DNA from: Megamerina dolium
Lineage: Eukaryota; Arthropoda; Insecta; Diptera; Megamerinidae
Assembly: GCA_963854835.1 (NCBI GenBank)
Contig: OY978525.1
Location: 9,101,540 to 9,165,539, forward strand
Reading direction: 5' to 3'
DNA: 64,000 bases
Shown piece after piece: positions 56,501-60,844 of the stretch (position 1 is its first letter; every line of letters begins with the position of its first letter). The notes under the pieces are model-generated. The model was not told the origin of the DNA, made no database searches, and saw only the letters and a program-made list of their open reading frames with translations. The translations under genes and the position numbers were made by a program.

Positions 56501-57766
56501 TCAGTCGAACTTCTTATCGTATAGAAAAAAATATAGTCCCTAAAATGTTGACAGATCTAATTTCATAAGAAAGTTGAACAGCTTTCTCCAGAGCTTTTTT
56601 TTCTCAAAGAGCTTTCAGTCGAACTTTTTAACGCATAGTCCCTAAAATGTTGACAGATCTAATTTTTGATATGAAAGCTGAACAAAAATATGCCGAAAAA
56701 GAAATTATACAATACAAAAACCTCCAACTCATGTTTTACAAACAATTGTACCAGTGCGTATAATTGCGTTGTAAAAACCATAGATAATCGCATAATAGCA
56801 GTATATAGTAGAATGGTAGTTGGCGATGGTGTTGCGATAAAGGTGTTAAATGCCTCATTTAGTGTGAAGGTTTGGAACAAACTAATTATCCATTAATATG
56901 TAGTACACACATATATTTACAAAAATGGATAATTATAATCGTAATAAAGATAATACAAATACACATATAAAACATGCTAATAAACCGCAATTCAACCAAC
57001 CACTGTAACCGACAAATAACAATTATACATACTTTATTTGATATGAAAATGTTAATTGCTTGGAAAATCCCAGGGCAAAGCCATAAAGCAAATAAGGGAA
57101 AAAATGTGAAACAATTAACTCTTCATGCTTATCAAAGGATCAAACATCACAAAGGAAGCACCAATGCATGTGTTATTTGTCGGTAGATAGTTTTTTTGAA
57201 CTCTTAATACACATACGCAATGCTAAAGTCAAACACGTTCATATAGATTTACTCAGGGATACAACAACAACAAAATTGAAAATCAATAATAGCTTTTGGA
57301 TTTAATTTTTGATTACTTATTACTATCTACTTATTATGTACATACCAATAAAACTTTTACGCTTATTTATTGTTGCTGTTATTTGTGCTGATACACCAAA
57401 ATCAGCCAATTTAACATCACCGTACTCGGTGAGCAATATATTTGCGCCTTTAATATCACGATGCATTTTACCCATTGAATGCAGGTACTCTAAACCTTTT
57501 AATGTCTCACGACACATGTATGCAATTTGTTGTTCTGTCAGTGGTCCAGTTACTTGATAAATATCCTGTAAACTGCCACCACCACAATATTCCATACAAA
57601 TCCATAATTTATCACGTCTCAAATATGAACCATAATATTTTATAATATTCGGATGCTGACAATCACGCATCATTATAATTTCCTGTTGTATAATTTGTAT
57701 ATCATCGGTGGGTTCCAATTTGATGACTTTAATTGCTGCCAATTCATTGCTTTGTATACGTTTTGC
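1765..57766 (-). CDS. hppy: Happyhour-like MAP4K3-family Ser/Thr kinase gene (partial, six exons)
   Basis: Join of the six minus-strand exons at 57766-57346, 25500-25402, 22493-22195, 19313-19226, 18878-18818 and 1803-1765. All borders are GT/AG and the phases agree at every junction, giving 1007 coding bases (335 codons plus two bases). The product is a germinal-centre-kinase (Ste20) protein: VAIK-type lysine, HRD, DFG and APE motifs, then a kinase C-lobe and a linker with the family motif [11 protein letters not shown]. The match to Drosophila Happyhour is from memory. In flies and mammals this kinase acts in the cytoplasm in amino-acid/TOR signalling, JNK signalling and, with Misshapen, as an alternative to Hippo upstream of Warts. 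Missing here: the 5' exon with the glycine loop (beyond 64000), and the rest of the linker with the citron-homology domain (below 1). A close MAP4K paralogue is the only serious alternative. Confidence 0.92.
1804..2326. other. Intron, AT-rich, no gene
   Basis: Poly-T runs near 1830-1862 form part of the region upstream of the microexon acceptor. Otherwise plain AT-rich intron. Confidence 0.6.
2327..3760. mobile_element. Non-autonomous DNA element with CAGTGGCGC ends and TA duplication
   Basis: It starts CAGTGGCGCC after TA (2325-2326) and ends GCGCCACTG before TA (3761-3762), 1434 bases. The interior is built of a degenerate unit of roughly 170-190 bases (phrases: GAGGTCAGTC, CATTTCACCGCTATAGAGG, GGCGATTCCTG, TGTATGGGA). 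The units lie in one orientation from 2380 to about 3190 and inverted from about 3230 to 3700, so the element folds back on itself. No transposase. The ends and TA duplication suit a Tc1/mariner-type passenger. The same internal unit recurs at 54841-56000 inside a different kind of element. Confidence 0.65.
3761..4078. other. Intron, no gene
   Basis: AT-rich unique-looking intron. Nothing seen. Confidence 0.5.
4079..4580 (+). repeat. Short array of the ~153-bp interspersed unit
   Basis: Opens with GTTTAGATACCCTACAC and holds about three diverged units with the marks ACTTTTGTATGG, GGTAGGCGTGGTTTTCA and CCATTTTAGA. It belongs to the family that fills 29228-31068 and other arrays. Degenerate, therefore old. 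Confidence 0.75.
4581..5569. other. Intron, no gene; (TG)n microsatellite
   Basis: Plain AT-rich intron. A (TG)n run at about 5112-5133 and a CACACA-rich spot near 4891-4910. Confidence 0.5.
5570..7140. repeat. AT-rich tract of self-complementary AATTACAATT motifs
   Basis: About 1.5 kb dominated by TTGTAATT/AATTACAA, ATCGATTACAAATT and ACATTACTGAGTAGTTGA. The last phrase recurs near 6193, 6770 and 6983, so a diverged tandem unit underlies the tract. The motifs are self-complementary and the tract could form many hairpins. No open frame of note. Confidence 0.6.
7141..8299. other. Intron, no gene; (GA)n microsatellite
   Basis: AT-rich intron with a (GA)n run at about 7586-7607. The open frames either side of it are low-complexity and do not resemble a protein. 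Confidence 0.5.
8300..10130 (+). repeat. Array of the ~153-bp unit with Helitron/INE-1-like tail
   Basis: About eleven units marked by AAAACATATTCGAAAACA, TTTTTGTATG and TTAGGCGTGG. The unit at 8491, 8645 and 8799 repeats at exactly 154 bases with few changes; units further right are more diverged. The array ends near 10090-10130 with GACAGACAGTTAGAGATGG and GGCCGTCTTAG, which resembles the GGACAGACGG/ATGGCTAG module at the tail of several Drosophila interspersed repeats (from memory). A 126-codon open frame across the first units is a by-product. Confidence 0.75.
10131..11449. other. Intron, no gene; poly-T
   Basis: AT-rich intron with a long poly-T run near 10770-10794. Nothing coding. Confidence 0.5.
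11450..13540. repeat. Dispersed repeat marked by ATGATTGCATACTTTTGG
   Basis: A diverged unit with GCATGATTGCATACTTTTGG, GGATAAAATAATTCAAG and ATATTCCGAT recurs near 11583, 12361, 12621, 12839 and 13209. The stretch from about 12815 to 13180 is duplicated at about 13180-13540 with high similarity (spacing 370). More copies lie at 15850-16230. Near 11480, (CG)CTATA-type phrases (TTCGCTATATACGGC, TTCGCTATAACGCC) occur as a local doublet. Open frames here are not protein-like. Confidence 0.6.
13541..15514. other. Intron, low complexity; weak SINE-like fragment
   Basis: AT-rich with several poly-A/T runs (for example 14451-14471). At about 13670-13740, ATGACCTCTATAAACCATCC and GATCAATATTGTTAATC resemble the SINE-like fragment at 15520. 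No gene. Confidence 0.45.
15515..15705 (+). mobile_element. SINE-like fragment
   Basis: Less AT-rich than its surroundings. The 3' part (GGTATCACAACGG, CCTATGTGCG, AGAGGGCAGCC, CTAACCTA) parallels the tail of the SINE at 46018-46409. The 5' part (CCCAACTATCCCAGATCG) resembles 13670-13740. No target duplication seen, so it is called a fragment. The short open frame across it is incidental. Confidence 0.5.
15850..16230 (+). repeat. Second patch of the ATGATTGCATACTTTTGG repeat
   Basis: Two units, near 15862 (AGATTGCATACTTTTAGGG) and 16045 (TGATTGCATACTTTTAGG), with the same downstream phrases as at 11450-13540. No coding sequence. Confidence 0.55.
16385..17960 (+). repeat. Array of the ~153-bp unit, diverged
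   Basis: About ten units with ACTTTTGTATGGGAGG, TAGGCGTGGTTTTCAT and CGATTACGCCCATT. Open frames of 73-87 codons run from unit to unit in one frame and read (C/Y)[13 protein letters not shown]. They are broken by stops in each array. Confidence 0.75.
18331..18733. mobile_element. Mariner-derived foldback element, copy 1 (inverted core)
   Basis: 403 bases between TA (18329-18330) and TA (18734-18735). The ends are inverted copies (CTGTCAAATAAGTACCCGG left, its complement right). The left arm runs through GTTGGCACAACTGTCAGCC and a Met codon (ATGGATAAAAATAT near 18523). The core then holds N-terminal mariner transposase coding sequence on the minus strand ([31 protein letters not shown]). In copy 2 the same coding core lies on the plus strand. 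Only the outer part of the right arm remains. It cannot encode a full transposase. Confidence 0.8.
18818..18878 (-). CDS. hppy: hppy exon: linker segment [14 protein letters not shown]
   Basis: A 61-base exon with acceptor TACTTTAAG/GAATGACC and donor AGTGACAT/GTATGT. With the single base carried from the 88-base exon it reads [20 protein letters not shown] and leaves two bases (AT) that the next exon completes to Met. The [10 protein letters not shown] block matches Drosophila Happyhour and is the best evidence for an exon this small. The following intron is about 17 kb, and a mariner-type foldback element lies only about 84 bases past the donor. The preceding intron is only 347 bases. Confidence 0.9.
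19226..19313 (-). CDS. hppy: hppy exon: linker segment [11 protein letters not shown]
   Basis: An 88-base exon with acceptor TTGTCACAG/ACTGTC and donor AAATCAG/GTAATA. It follows the previous exon in phase 0 and encodes [17 protein letters not shown], then [12 protein letters not shown] and one base of a glycine codon. This matches the stretch after the YYYLDGDEE motif in Drosophila Happyhour. The segment is basic and low in order, in the linker between kinase and citron-homology domains; no domain is assigned. The upstream Met-Ser-Gln of the surrounding open frame is intronic. The donor is followed directly by an ATT/ATA microsatellite (19190-19222). Confidence 0.9.
19314..19828. other. Intron, no gene; GAT repeat
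   Basis: Upstream of the 88-base exon acceptor (minus sense). An ATG/GAT-rich patch at about 19370-19402 gives an artificial Asp-rich frame. Nothing else seen. Confidence 0.5.
19829..21093 (+). mobile_element. Mariner element, mellifera-like, decayed
   Basis: Ends TTGGATGTTCGAAAAAGTT and its complement (AACTTTTTCGAACACCCAA), each next to TA; 1265 bases, the usual mariner size. The transposase relic begins near 19998 and shows [47 protein letters not shown], then frameshifts and stops. The first catalytic Asp is lost (GNEKW where GDEKW is expected, after a frameshift near 20440). The second (FHHDNTRPH) and third (YSPDRTP) remain. Inactive. Subfamily is judged from remembered sequences. Confidence 0.85.
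21094..22194. other. Intron, no gene
   Basis: AT-rich intron downstream of the 299-base exon in the minus sense. Nothing coding or repetitive stood out. Confidence 0.5.
22195..22493 (-). CDS. hppy: hppy exon: kinase C-lobe and start of linker
   Basis: A 299-base exon with acceptor CATTTAG/AACTTGC and donor GAAGAG/GTGAGT. It completes the split codon as Glu and reads [14 protein letters not shown], then the C-lobe helices ([36 protein letters not shown]). The RPTAE arginine that pairs with the APE glutamate is present. The C-lobe is followed by the family stretch [19 protein letters not shown] at the start of the linker. The exon ends in phase 0. The open frame continues upstream into the pyrimidine tract ([11 protein letters not shown]), which is intron, not protein. 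It fits the Drosophila protein with only a few substitutions. Confidence 0.95.
22560..23345. repeat. GATTAATC-rich tract (left part)
   Basis: Dense, mostly self-complementary repeats of TTTGATTAATCAAA and variants (ATTAATCG, TTGATTAATC). The tract continues at 23530-23775 and 24665-24760 on the far sides of two insertions, so it was originally one tract of about 1.1 kb. It starts about 65 bases beyond the splice acceptor of the 299-base hppy exon. Confidence 0.8.
23380..23529 (+). mobile_element. SINE-like insertion beginning with (GTT)n
   Basis: A GC-richer block inside the GATTAATC tract: (GTT)n then GTAGCAGC, then TTGGTCGATCACG and TTCCGGGACATAGACCCGG. The GTTGTTGTAGCAGC start recalls a repeat common in tephritid flies (from memory). 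No clear pol III boxes or target duplication identified. Confidence 0.45.
23530..23775. repeat. GATTAATC-rich tract (middle part)
   Basis: Continuation of the self-complementary TTTGATTAATC tract between the SINE-like block and the mariner copy. Confidence 0.7.
23776..24648 (-). mobile_element. Mariner element, internally deleted, mauritiana/Mos1-like
   Basis: The ends share GTGTGAATTAGTAAC (left about 23781-23794, complement at right near 24630-24645). Minus-strand transposase pieces: [15 protein letters not shown] and [15 protein letters not shown] near 24386-24183, and after a deletion [24 protein letters not shown] and GIHKLPERM near 24186-23812. The middle of the protein, with the first catalytic Asp (DEKW region), is missing; about 0.4 kb has gone. 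Inactive. It sits inside the GATTAATC tract. Confidence 0.82.
24660..25401. other. Intron; end of GATTAATC tract, then nothing seen
   Basis: The last GATTAATC repeats run to about 24760. After that, ordinary AT-rich intron up to the donor of the 99-base exon. No gene. Confidence 0.5.
25402..25500 (-). CDS. hppy: hppy exon: P+1 loop and APE motif
   Basis: A 99-base exon with acceptor TTTTACAG/GCACACC and donor GCAATTG/GTAAGT. It completes the glycine codon left by the previous exon and reads [19 protein letters not shown], then [13 protein letters not shown]. This is the P+1 loop (GTPYW), the APE motif, and helix F with the conserved DIWACGIT stretch of Ste20 kinases. The split at IG/TPYW puts a 31.8-kb intron in the middle of the activation segment. 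The exon ends with one base of a glutamate codon completed by the next exon. It is too short to be noticed as an open frame and was found by following the family sequence and splice signals. Confidence 0.94.
25501..26329. other. Intron, no gene; (GA)n
   Basis: A (GA)n run at about 25527-25541. A TATGTGTG/CACATA self-complementary patch lies near 25981-26008. Nothing coding. Confidence 0.5.
26330..27915 (+). repeat. Second tandem family (~155 bp) with GGGTATAAAA tail
   Basis: About eight units marked by GTATGGGAGCTACATTAAA, TAGTGGGCGTGGCCCGCCC and ATATGGTTGTTCTA, near 26369, 26530, 26690, 26834, 26992, 27147, 27303 and 27460. The tail holds GGATGGATGTCTTT, GATCAAGAAGATATAAAC, GCTTCCTTC and ends TGCAGGGTATAAAA (27900-27913). 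This order closely parallels the tail of Drosophila interspersed repeats of the INE-1/DINE-1 kind (from memory), which are thought to be Helitron-related. No protein. Confidence 0.7.
27916..29227. other. Intron, no gene; several microsatellites
   Basis: CA/TG and GA/CT microsatellites near 28426-28440, 28650-28668, 28799-28815 and 29070-29083, and TATG repeats near 28957-28972. The open frames here come from these. Confidence 0.5.
29228..31068 (+). repeat. Complete array element of the ~153-bp unit, with higher-order copies
   Basis: Opens TTTAGATACCCTGCAC (29230) and closes TAGGGTATAAAA (31057-31068), so both borders are visible. About eleven units between. Units at 29708 and 30014 (type B) and at 29861 and 30167 (type C) repeat as a 306-base B-C pair with about one change. 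The last three units are more diverged. A 155-codon open frame at 30431-30898 runs through three units because 153 is a multiple of three. Confidence 0.82.
31216..31320 (-). CDS. Unassigned candidate exon inside the 31.8-kb hppy intron
   Basis: A 105-base stretch, 35 codons in phase 0-0, with acceptor AATAACAGAG/CGACC and a strong donor ATGAAG/GTGAGC. If the acceptor AG two bases earlier is used, the exon is 107 bases and phase 1-0. It reads [20 protein letters not shown], then [15 protein letters not shown]: a basic-then-acidic, probably helical segment. Composition and codon pattern look coding. I do not recognise the protein. It cannot be a simple hppy cassette exon: it ends in phase 0, while the next hppy exon needs one carried base. 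It may be one exon of a nested or overlapping gene on the same strand, or a stranded duplicate. No partner exon was recognised. Confidence 0.5.
31690..32575 (-). mobile_element. Mariner element, truncated and decayed
   Basis: Minus-strand transposase relic. [13 protein letters not shown] starts at 32508, then [35 protein letters not shown], and after a deletion and frameshift near 32240, [14 protein letters not shown]. The first catalytic Asp is changed to Gly (TGGEKWVTY). [11 protein letters not shown] and PPYSPDLAS keep the other two. The C-terminus is lost at about 31700, where the sequence changes to a piece of the GGTCGGTCATACATTTTAC repeat seen at 2327-3760. Not functional. Confidence 0.82.
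32576..33766. other. Intron, no gene
   Basis: AT-rich intron. Nothing coding or clearly repetitive seen. Confidence 0.5.
33767..35057 (+). mobile_element. Mariner element, irritans/Himar-like, copy 1
   Basis: 1291 bases between inverted ends (TTCCAGAACTACCCGACC left, GGTCGGGTAGTTCTGGGAC right). The transposase relic starts [20 protein letters not shown] at 33941, with [20 protein letters not shown] and [13 protein letters not shown]; a one-base insertion near 34248 is followed by a compensating change. A stop replaces Trp at 34298. Later frames show [34 protein letters not shown] and [13 protein letters not shown]. All three catalytic Asp positions survive, but at least three frame breaks make it inactive. 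A sister copy starts at 63475. Confidence 0.88.
35058..36359. other. Intron, no gene; (GAT)n microsatellite
   Basis: A (GAT)n run of about ten units at 35551-35581, plus poly-T/A runs. The poly-Met frame across the GAT run is an artefact. Confidence 0.5.
36360..38060 (+). repeat. Array of the ~153-bp unit, strongly diverged
   Basis: Units with TTCGAAAATATATTTTTGTA and GGAAGCTA, largely without the GGCGTGG core. Two stretches (from 36390 and 36865) repeat at about 475 bases, a three-unit duplication. No coding sequence. Confidence 0.65.
38061..39840. other. Intron, no gene; faint threefold repeat
   Basis: Phrases like GTATGAGTGATATATAAT and TTATTACACATTAAATGTTA recur near 38175, 38777 and 39280, suggesting three old copies of a unit of roughly 500-600 bases. 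Nothing coding. Confidence 0.4.
39880..40800 (+). mobile_element. Mariner element, cecropia/Hsmar1-like, decayed
   Basis: The relic shows KFRSGDFDL near 39950, [16 protein letters not shown] at 40125, [25 protein letters not shown] (first catalytic Asp kept), [16 protein letters not shown] in a shifted frame, [15 protein letters not shown], then LHDN-RPHTA remnants near 40530 (second Asp kept). The third site reads [11 protein letters not shown] near 40615, so its Asp is lost. Many stops. The N-terminus and ends were not recognised. Subfamily is judged from remembered SETMAR/Hsmar1 sequence. Confidence 0.78.
40801..42119. other. Intron, no gene
   Basis: AT-rich intron, poly-A near 41869-41881. 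Nothing seen. Confidence 0.5.
42120..44145 (+). repeat. Array of the ~153-bp unit with a local GAGGG subtype
   Basis: About thirteen units. Those at 42340-43150 form a homogenised subtype in which TAGGCGTGG has become TAGGCGAGGG or similar, with TTCTGTAGCGAGTTTCAGC and TTATATTTTCGAGTGCAAAG. Outer units are older and closer to the general pattern. Open frames of 62-85 codons pass through units. Confidence 0.75.
44146..45354. other. Intron, no gene
   Basis: AT-rich intron. AGTAGCA-type phrases near 44400-44440. Nothing coding. Confidence 0.5.
45355..45715. repeat. Cluster of hairpins built on TTTCGACATTATTGCAAA
   Basis: The motif CGACATTATTGCAA occurs near 45365 (variant), 45465, 45482, 45548 (variant) and 45634. 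Its complement TTGCAATAATGTCGAAA occurs near 45392, 45508 and 45570 (variant). Three inverted pairs (45363-45404, 45481-45522, 45545-45585) can each form a stem of about 17-18 bases with a loop of under 10. Not a known transposon end; function unknown. Confidence 0.7.
46006..46421 (+). mobile_element. tRNA-derived SINE with 12-bp target duplication
   Basis: A 392-base body (46018-46409) between two copies of TTAGGAAATCAT (46006-46017 and 46410-46421). The head looks like a tRNA: GCCGTAAGCTCAAAGGTTAG as A-box region and GGTCGTGGGTTCAATTCCCG as B-box region, followed by an unrelated body and a tail CATAACCTAACATAACC. There is no acceptor-stem pairing good enough for a working tRNA. The near-perfect duplication implies a fairly recent insertion. 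The 3' part is shared with 15600-15705 and 62741-62790. Confidence 0.85.
46422..48034. other. Intron, no gene; poly-T
   Basis: Long poly-T at 47354-47379, giving poly-Lys artefact frames on the minus strand. Near 46820-46855, CATCAAGGGCAGATAGATGG recalls the tail module of INE-1-like repeats. No gene. Confidence 0.5.
48035..49440 (-). repeat. Inverted-orientation array of the ~153-bp unit
   Basis: The family runs on the opposite strand here (ACACCTACCTCCCATACAAA, CGAAAGTATATTTTTACA). Two-unit blocks starting near 48730 and 49030 are almost the same (spacing about 300), again a higher-order duplication. No coding sequence. Confidence 0.75.
49959..50503. mobile_element. Mariner-derived foldback element, copy 2
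   Basis: 545 bases between TA (49957-49958) and TA (50504-50505). The left arm, about 49959-50145, and right arm, about 50322-50503, are inverted copies over nearly 180 bases, from GTCAAATAAGTACCCGG to GTGCGTTGCGATT. Between them lies a 59-codon plus-strand frame from 50158 with [35 protein letters not shown] and KEGREEI: the N-terminal DNA-binding start of a mariner transposase, ending in the right arm. A deletion has removed KFC-type residues present in copy 1. Non-autonomous. Confidence 0.85.
50504..51136. other. Intron, no gene
   Basis: AT-rich, A-rich intron with a GGTGGTGGT patch near 50970. The Lys-rich frame here is low-complexity. Confidence 0.5.
51137..52129 (-). mobile_element. 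Mariner element, decayed
   Basis: Ends share TCAGTCCATAAGTT (left 51140-51153, complement at right near 52114-52126); 993 bases. Minus-strand pieces: [43 protein letters not shown]-type end near 51669, then [10 protein letters not shown] (first Asp kept) near 51575, [19 protein letters not shown] from 51479, [11 protein letters not shown], and [10 protein letters not shown] near 51240. All three catalytic Asp remain, but the winged-helix region, a central block and the C-terminus are deleted or shifted. Inactive. Confidence 0.85.
52294..54511. mobile_element. 2.2-kb foldback-like element with TTA duplication and GC-rich core
   Basis: TTA (52291-52293), then TAGCCTAGACAGACGG; the right end is the exact complement, followed by TTA (54512-54514). 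At least 32 terminal bases match. Longer inverted arms follow (52765-52960 with 54240-54460, including GGATAGAGCTTCGTTTTGTG and TTCAAAATTGAGGTCGAGAT). The left arm has about 0.4 kb of extra sequence, with a second TIR-like GACAGACGGCAGTATTGCGG near 52362 and a short frame [11 protein letters not shown] at 52641. The core is the 94-bp tandem repeat at 53308-53762. The TTA duplication suggests a PIF/Harbinger relative; a TA reading is also possible. No transposase. Confidence 0.75.
53308..53762. repeat. GC-rich ~94-bp tandem repeat with GGCC hairpins
   Basis: Five copies, starts of ACCAACAGTATTTTAGGA at 53311 (ACCAACAG), 53386, 53480, 53574 and 53667. The period is 93-94 bases except for a short first unit. 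Each carries a hairpin GCCGGCCTTCGGCCGGGC and, in the middle copies, GGCCCGACGCCGGCTTCGCG. The GC content stands out sharply from the AT-rich surroundings. The minus-strand frame at 53748-53455 ([31 protein letters not shown] repeated) exists only because of the repeat. Confidence 0.85.
54841..56000. mobile_element. Non-autonomous element with TTAA duplication (piggyBac-like)
   Basis: TTAA (54837-54840), then GGTGGTTGAA; at the right TTGACCCACC, then TTAA (56001-56004). The ends match at 8 of 10 bases. TTAA on both sides is the hallmark of piggyBac insertion. The interior is about six tandem units of roughly 170-190 bases (AATTAATAGAGGTCGG, CATACATTTTACTGGTCTAA, GGCGATTCCTGG, CATTTTGTATGGGAGC), the same family as inside 2327-3760. 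No transposase. Confidence 0.65.
56351..56685 (+). repeat. Three tandem copies of a ~113-bp unit
   Basis: AGCTTTCTCCAGAGCTTTTT starts at 56353, 56467 and 56580; each is followed by CTCAAAGAGCTTTC, GTCGAACTT and CTAAAATGTTGACAGATCTA (with ATTTT in copy 1). The third unit lacks a short piece. CTCAAAGAGCTTT with AAAGCTCT makes a small inverted repeat. No coding sequence. Confidence 0.8.
56686..57345. other. Intron just downstream of the 421-base exon, no gene
   Basis: Ordinary intron. Nothing seen. Confidence 0.5.
57346..57766 (-). CDS. hppy: hppy exon: kinase N-lobe to activation loop
   Basis: This 421-base exon runs from an acceptor (GCAG before GCAAAACG) to a donor (TATTG/GTATGT). It starts in phase 0 with [13 protein letters not shown] and ends after KRKSFI plus one base of a glycine codon. 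Visible kinase parts, in order: catalytic lysine in AAIK, the alpha-C glutamate in QQEIIMM, hinge ICMEYC followed by GGGSLQDIY, catalytic loop HRDIKGAN, and DFGVSA. All residues needed for phosphotransfer that fall here are present. The serine in RKSFIG corresponds to the activation-loop site known from human MAP4K3 (family knowledge). The glycine-rich loop should lie in the preceding exon, which I could not find between 57767 and 64000. An in-frame Met just upstream (MFSLQ) is intronic, because the polypyrimidine acceptor falls between it and the conserved sequence. Confidence 0.95.
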
Positions 57767-57869
57767 CTGCAATGAAAACAAAATGGGAGAGAATGAGACA
57801 AAGTTTAGTTAGAGAATAATTAAAATTTAATGAATAATAAGTAATAATAAAAACAATTTCAAAAGATAC

Positions 57870-59590
57870 GCCATGCTATGATACAATTTGCATGCGCAAA
57901 GTGTGAAAACATTCATTCGAACATAAATTTTTATATGGGAGGTAGGCGTGGTTTTCATTCGATTACGATAATTTTTGAAACCATGCTTTCATTAGCAAAT
58001 ATAACTAAGTGCACCGAATTTCAGCTTCATAACATTGTATCTTGATACACAAAAGGCGAAAACATACATGCGGATACACACTTTTGTATGGGAGGTATAC
58101 GTGGTTTTCATCCTATTCCGCCCATTCTTAAACTTATAAATTTTTTGGTAAATATAATCGTATATATCGAGTTTCAGCTCCATAGCTTTAAATTTTTGTG
58201 CGCAACGCGTGAAAACATATATTCGAAAGTATACTTTTGTATGGGAAGTATGCATGGTTTTGATCTTATTCCCCCCATTCTCAAACTTATCAATTTTTTT
58301 TTTTTGGTAAATATAATCATATATATCGAGTTTCAGCTCCATAGCTTTACATTTGTGTACACAAAGCATAAAAACATATATTCGAAAATATACTTTTGTA
58401 TGGAAGGCTTGAGTGGTTGTCATCCAATTGAGCCCATTTTAAAATCAGTCCATTTATTAGTAAATATAACCATGTGTAACAAATTTTAGCGCGATAACTT
58501 TACATTTGGTTGCACAAAGTGTGAAAACATATATTCGAAATTATACTTTTGTATGAGAGATAGGTGTGATTTTCATTCTATTACACCCATCTTCAATCCT
58601 GCATCTTTATTAGTAAATACAATAGTATCTAACGAATTTCAGTTTGATATCTTTAAATTTTCGTGAGAAAATTATAAAATCATATATTCGAAAAAGGATT
58701 TTTGTATGGGAGGTAGTCGTTGTTTTAATCCGATTACGATCATTTTTGAAACCATACTTTCATTAGTAAATATAACTGTGTCAACTGAATATTAGATTTA
58801 TAACATTGTATTTTGCTATACAAAAGGCGAAAACATACATGCAGAAACGTAATTTTGTATGGGAAGTATGAGTGGTTTTCATCTTATTCCCCCCATTCTC
58901 AAAGTAATCAATTTTTTTTGGTAAATATAATCATATATATCGAGTTTCAGCTCCATAGCTTTACATTTGTGTACGCAAAGCATAAAAACATATATTCGAA
59001 AAGATACTTTTGTATGGAAGGTAGGAGTAGTTGTCATGCAATTGAGCCCATTTTAAAATCAGTTCTTTTGTTAATAAATATAACCATGTGTAACAAATTT
59101 TAGCGCGATAACTTTATATTTTGCTTCACAATGTGTGAAAACATATGTTCGAAATCGTACTTTTGTATGAGAGGTAGGAGTGGTATTCATTCTATTACGC
59201 CCATTTTCAAGCTTGCCTCTTTATTAGTAAATATAATACTATTTAACGAGTTTCAGTTTGATATCTTTACATTTTCGTGAGAAAATTATACAAATCATAC
59301 ATTCGAAAATCGATTTTTATATGCGAGGTAGTCGTTGTTTTCATACGATTACGCCTATATTCAAACAAGTTCATTAATTGGTGAATATAAATGTATGTAT
59401 AAATTTTCAGTTCGATATCTTTAAATTTTCAGTATAAAATAATTTCGAAAGCATACTTTTGTATGGGTGATGGACGTGATTTTTATTCGATTAAATCCAT
59501 TTTGGAATATGTTCGTTCTCTTTGAACAGGTAAACTTGTATACTAGATTTCAGATCGATAACTTTGTATTCATGTGCGCAAAAAAGTTTT
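57870..59590 (+). repeat. Array of the ~153-bp unit flanking the hppy exon
   Basis: Starts about 100 bases upstream (in gene sense) of the 421-base exon and lies in the preceding intron. About eleven units; the three-unit block at 58040-58520 recurs at 58820-59120 with small changes ([17 protein letters not shown] frames). Open frames of 143 codons (minus, 58423-57992) and 133 codons (plus, 58088-58489) are both repeat by-products. Confidence 0.75.
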
Positions 59591-60844
59591 CGAACTCATT
59601 CATTCGACGTACATGTTGTTTAAAATTTGTTATTTTTTGCAAATTTTCACAGCAAGCAAGCGAACGTATGATGATAAGAATAAAAACAACATAGATGAAA
59701 GAAGCATTTTCAATTTTATTAGCAATTCTGTTGTTTGCCATCTTCTTTTATTTTTTACTCTTCTCTATTATGTAGAGACCACATTATAATCTTCGTTTAT
59801 ATACACATTTTCAAACACCAATATTGTTGTCATCACTGTCATCATCATCATCATCATCATCAGCACCATCACCATCCAAAATGAACACTGCTACGTATTT
59901 TGATCACATACACATATAGTTCATATGTATGCACCGTCGAAAGCAACCCAGTGACGTTGACATCAACATAATGTCATGTTTATGTTATGCAAATAGTTTT
60001 CCTTTTCAATAAATTTTCAAATGAAAGGCGTCTGAGTCGACTGATATGCATATGACGTGAAACGATAAAATGCAGCTACCGCATGGATTAAAAAGTTATT
60101 TCGTTTACGCAATGTTACGTTATTAAAATTTCAAAAAATAGTCAACACTTTTAGTTATAAAGTAATATATGTGTTTAGGAGTATTAATCTGAGTATTTTA
60201 TTGGTAAATAATTTGTTGTAAGCTGTAGTCCATAATCTTACAAAATTGCAATAAAGTGGTTGGAAAAACACTGATGGGTTTTAATTTTGGTGTATAAGAA
60301 TTTTATTGTAATACTAAAACTTGAATTAAAATGTTTTAAAAATGCCTTAGTATATTTTTAAAATTCTTTAATTCAATTATGATAAATATTATGTGATAGT
60401 GAGATTCAATGAGTCATCACAATTTCCGGCAATTTCATGAGAACACAATGGTTACAAACCGAATAAACTTTTAACTCAATGTACCGCAACATATGTGTAT
60501 CATAAACATTTACCCCATCGTCAATATTAATTTGTAAAGCTATAGGAGCGAATAACATAGGAGTAAAACGAGAATAACATAAACACATTTGTGGTTCTAC
60601 TATTTTCTTTTTAGCACATATCATTACAATATACATATATGTATATACATATTAAAAATAAGGTGCTCTTCAATTGAAATGTCCAGTGATCGAAAATTGT
60701 TATTATTTCAAAAACTTTCGTGCCATTCGTCATTTTTCACTAAAATTTTCAACACTAACATATGCATCTGCATATCAAATATGAAAGCCTTTTTCATTAT
60801 CAAAACAACATTTTCATTTATCAGTAAAACAAAAGTCGAAATCG
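59591..60844. other. Intron, no gene; (CAT)n
   Basis: A (CAT)n run near 59840-59862. No first exon of hppy (glycine loop) was found here on the minus strand. Confidence 0.5.

Noticed and set aside
57767..57781. Upstream Met (MFSLQ) as the start of hppy
   Set aside because: It lies in the acceptor region of the intron; family members have about 20-40 more residues, including the glycine loop, before AKRIQSN.
57992..58489. Overlapping open frames of 133-143 codons on both strands
   Set aside because: Both lie wholly in a repeat array and translate the repeat units; no family resemblance.
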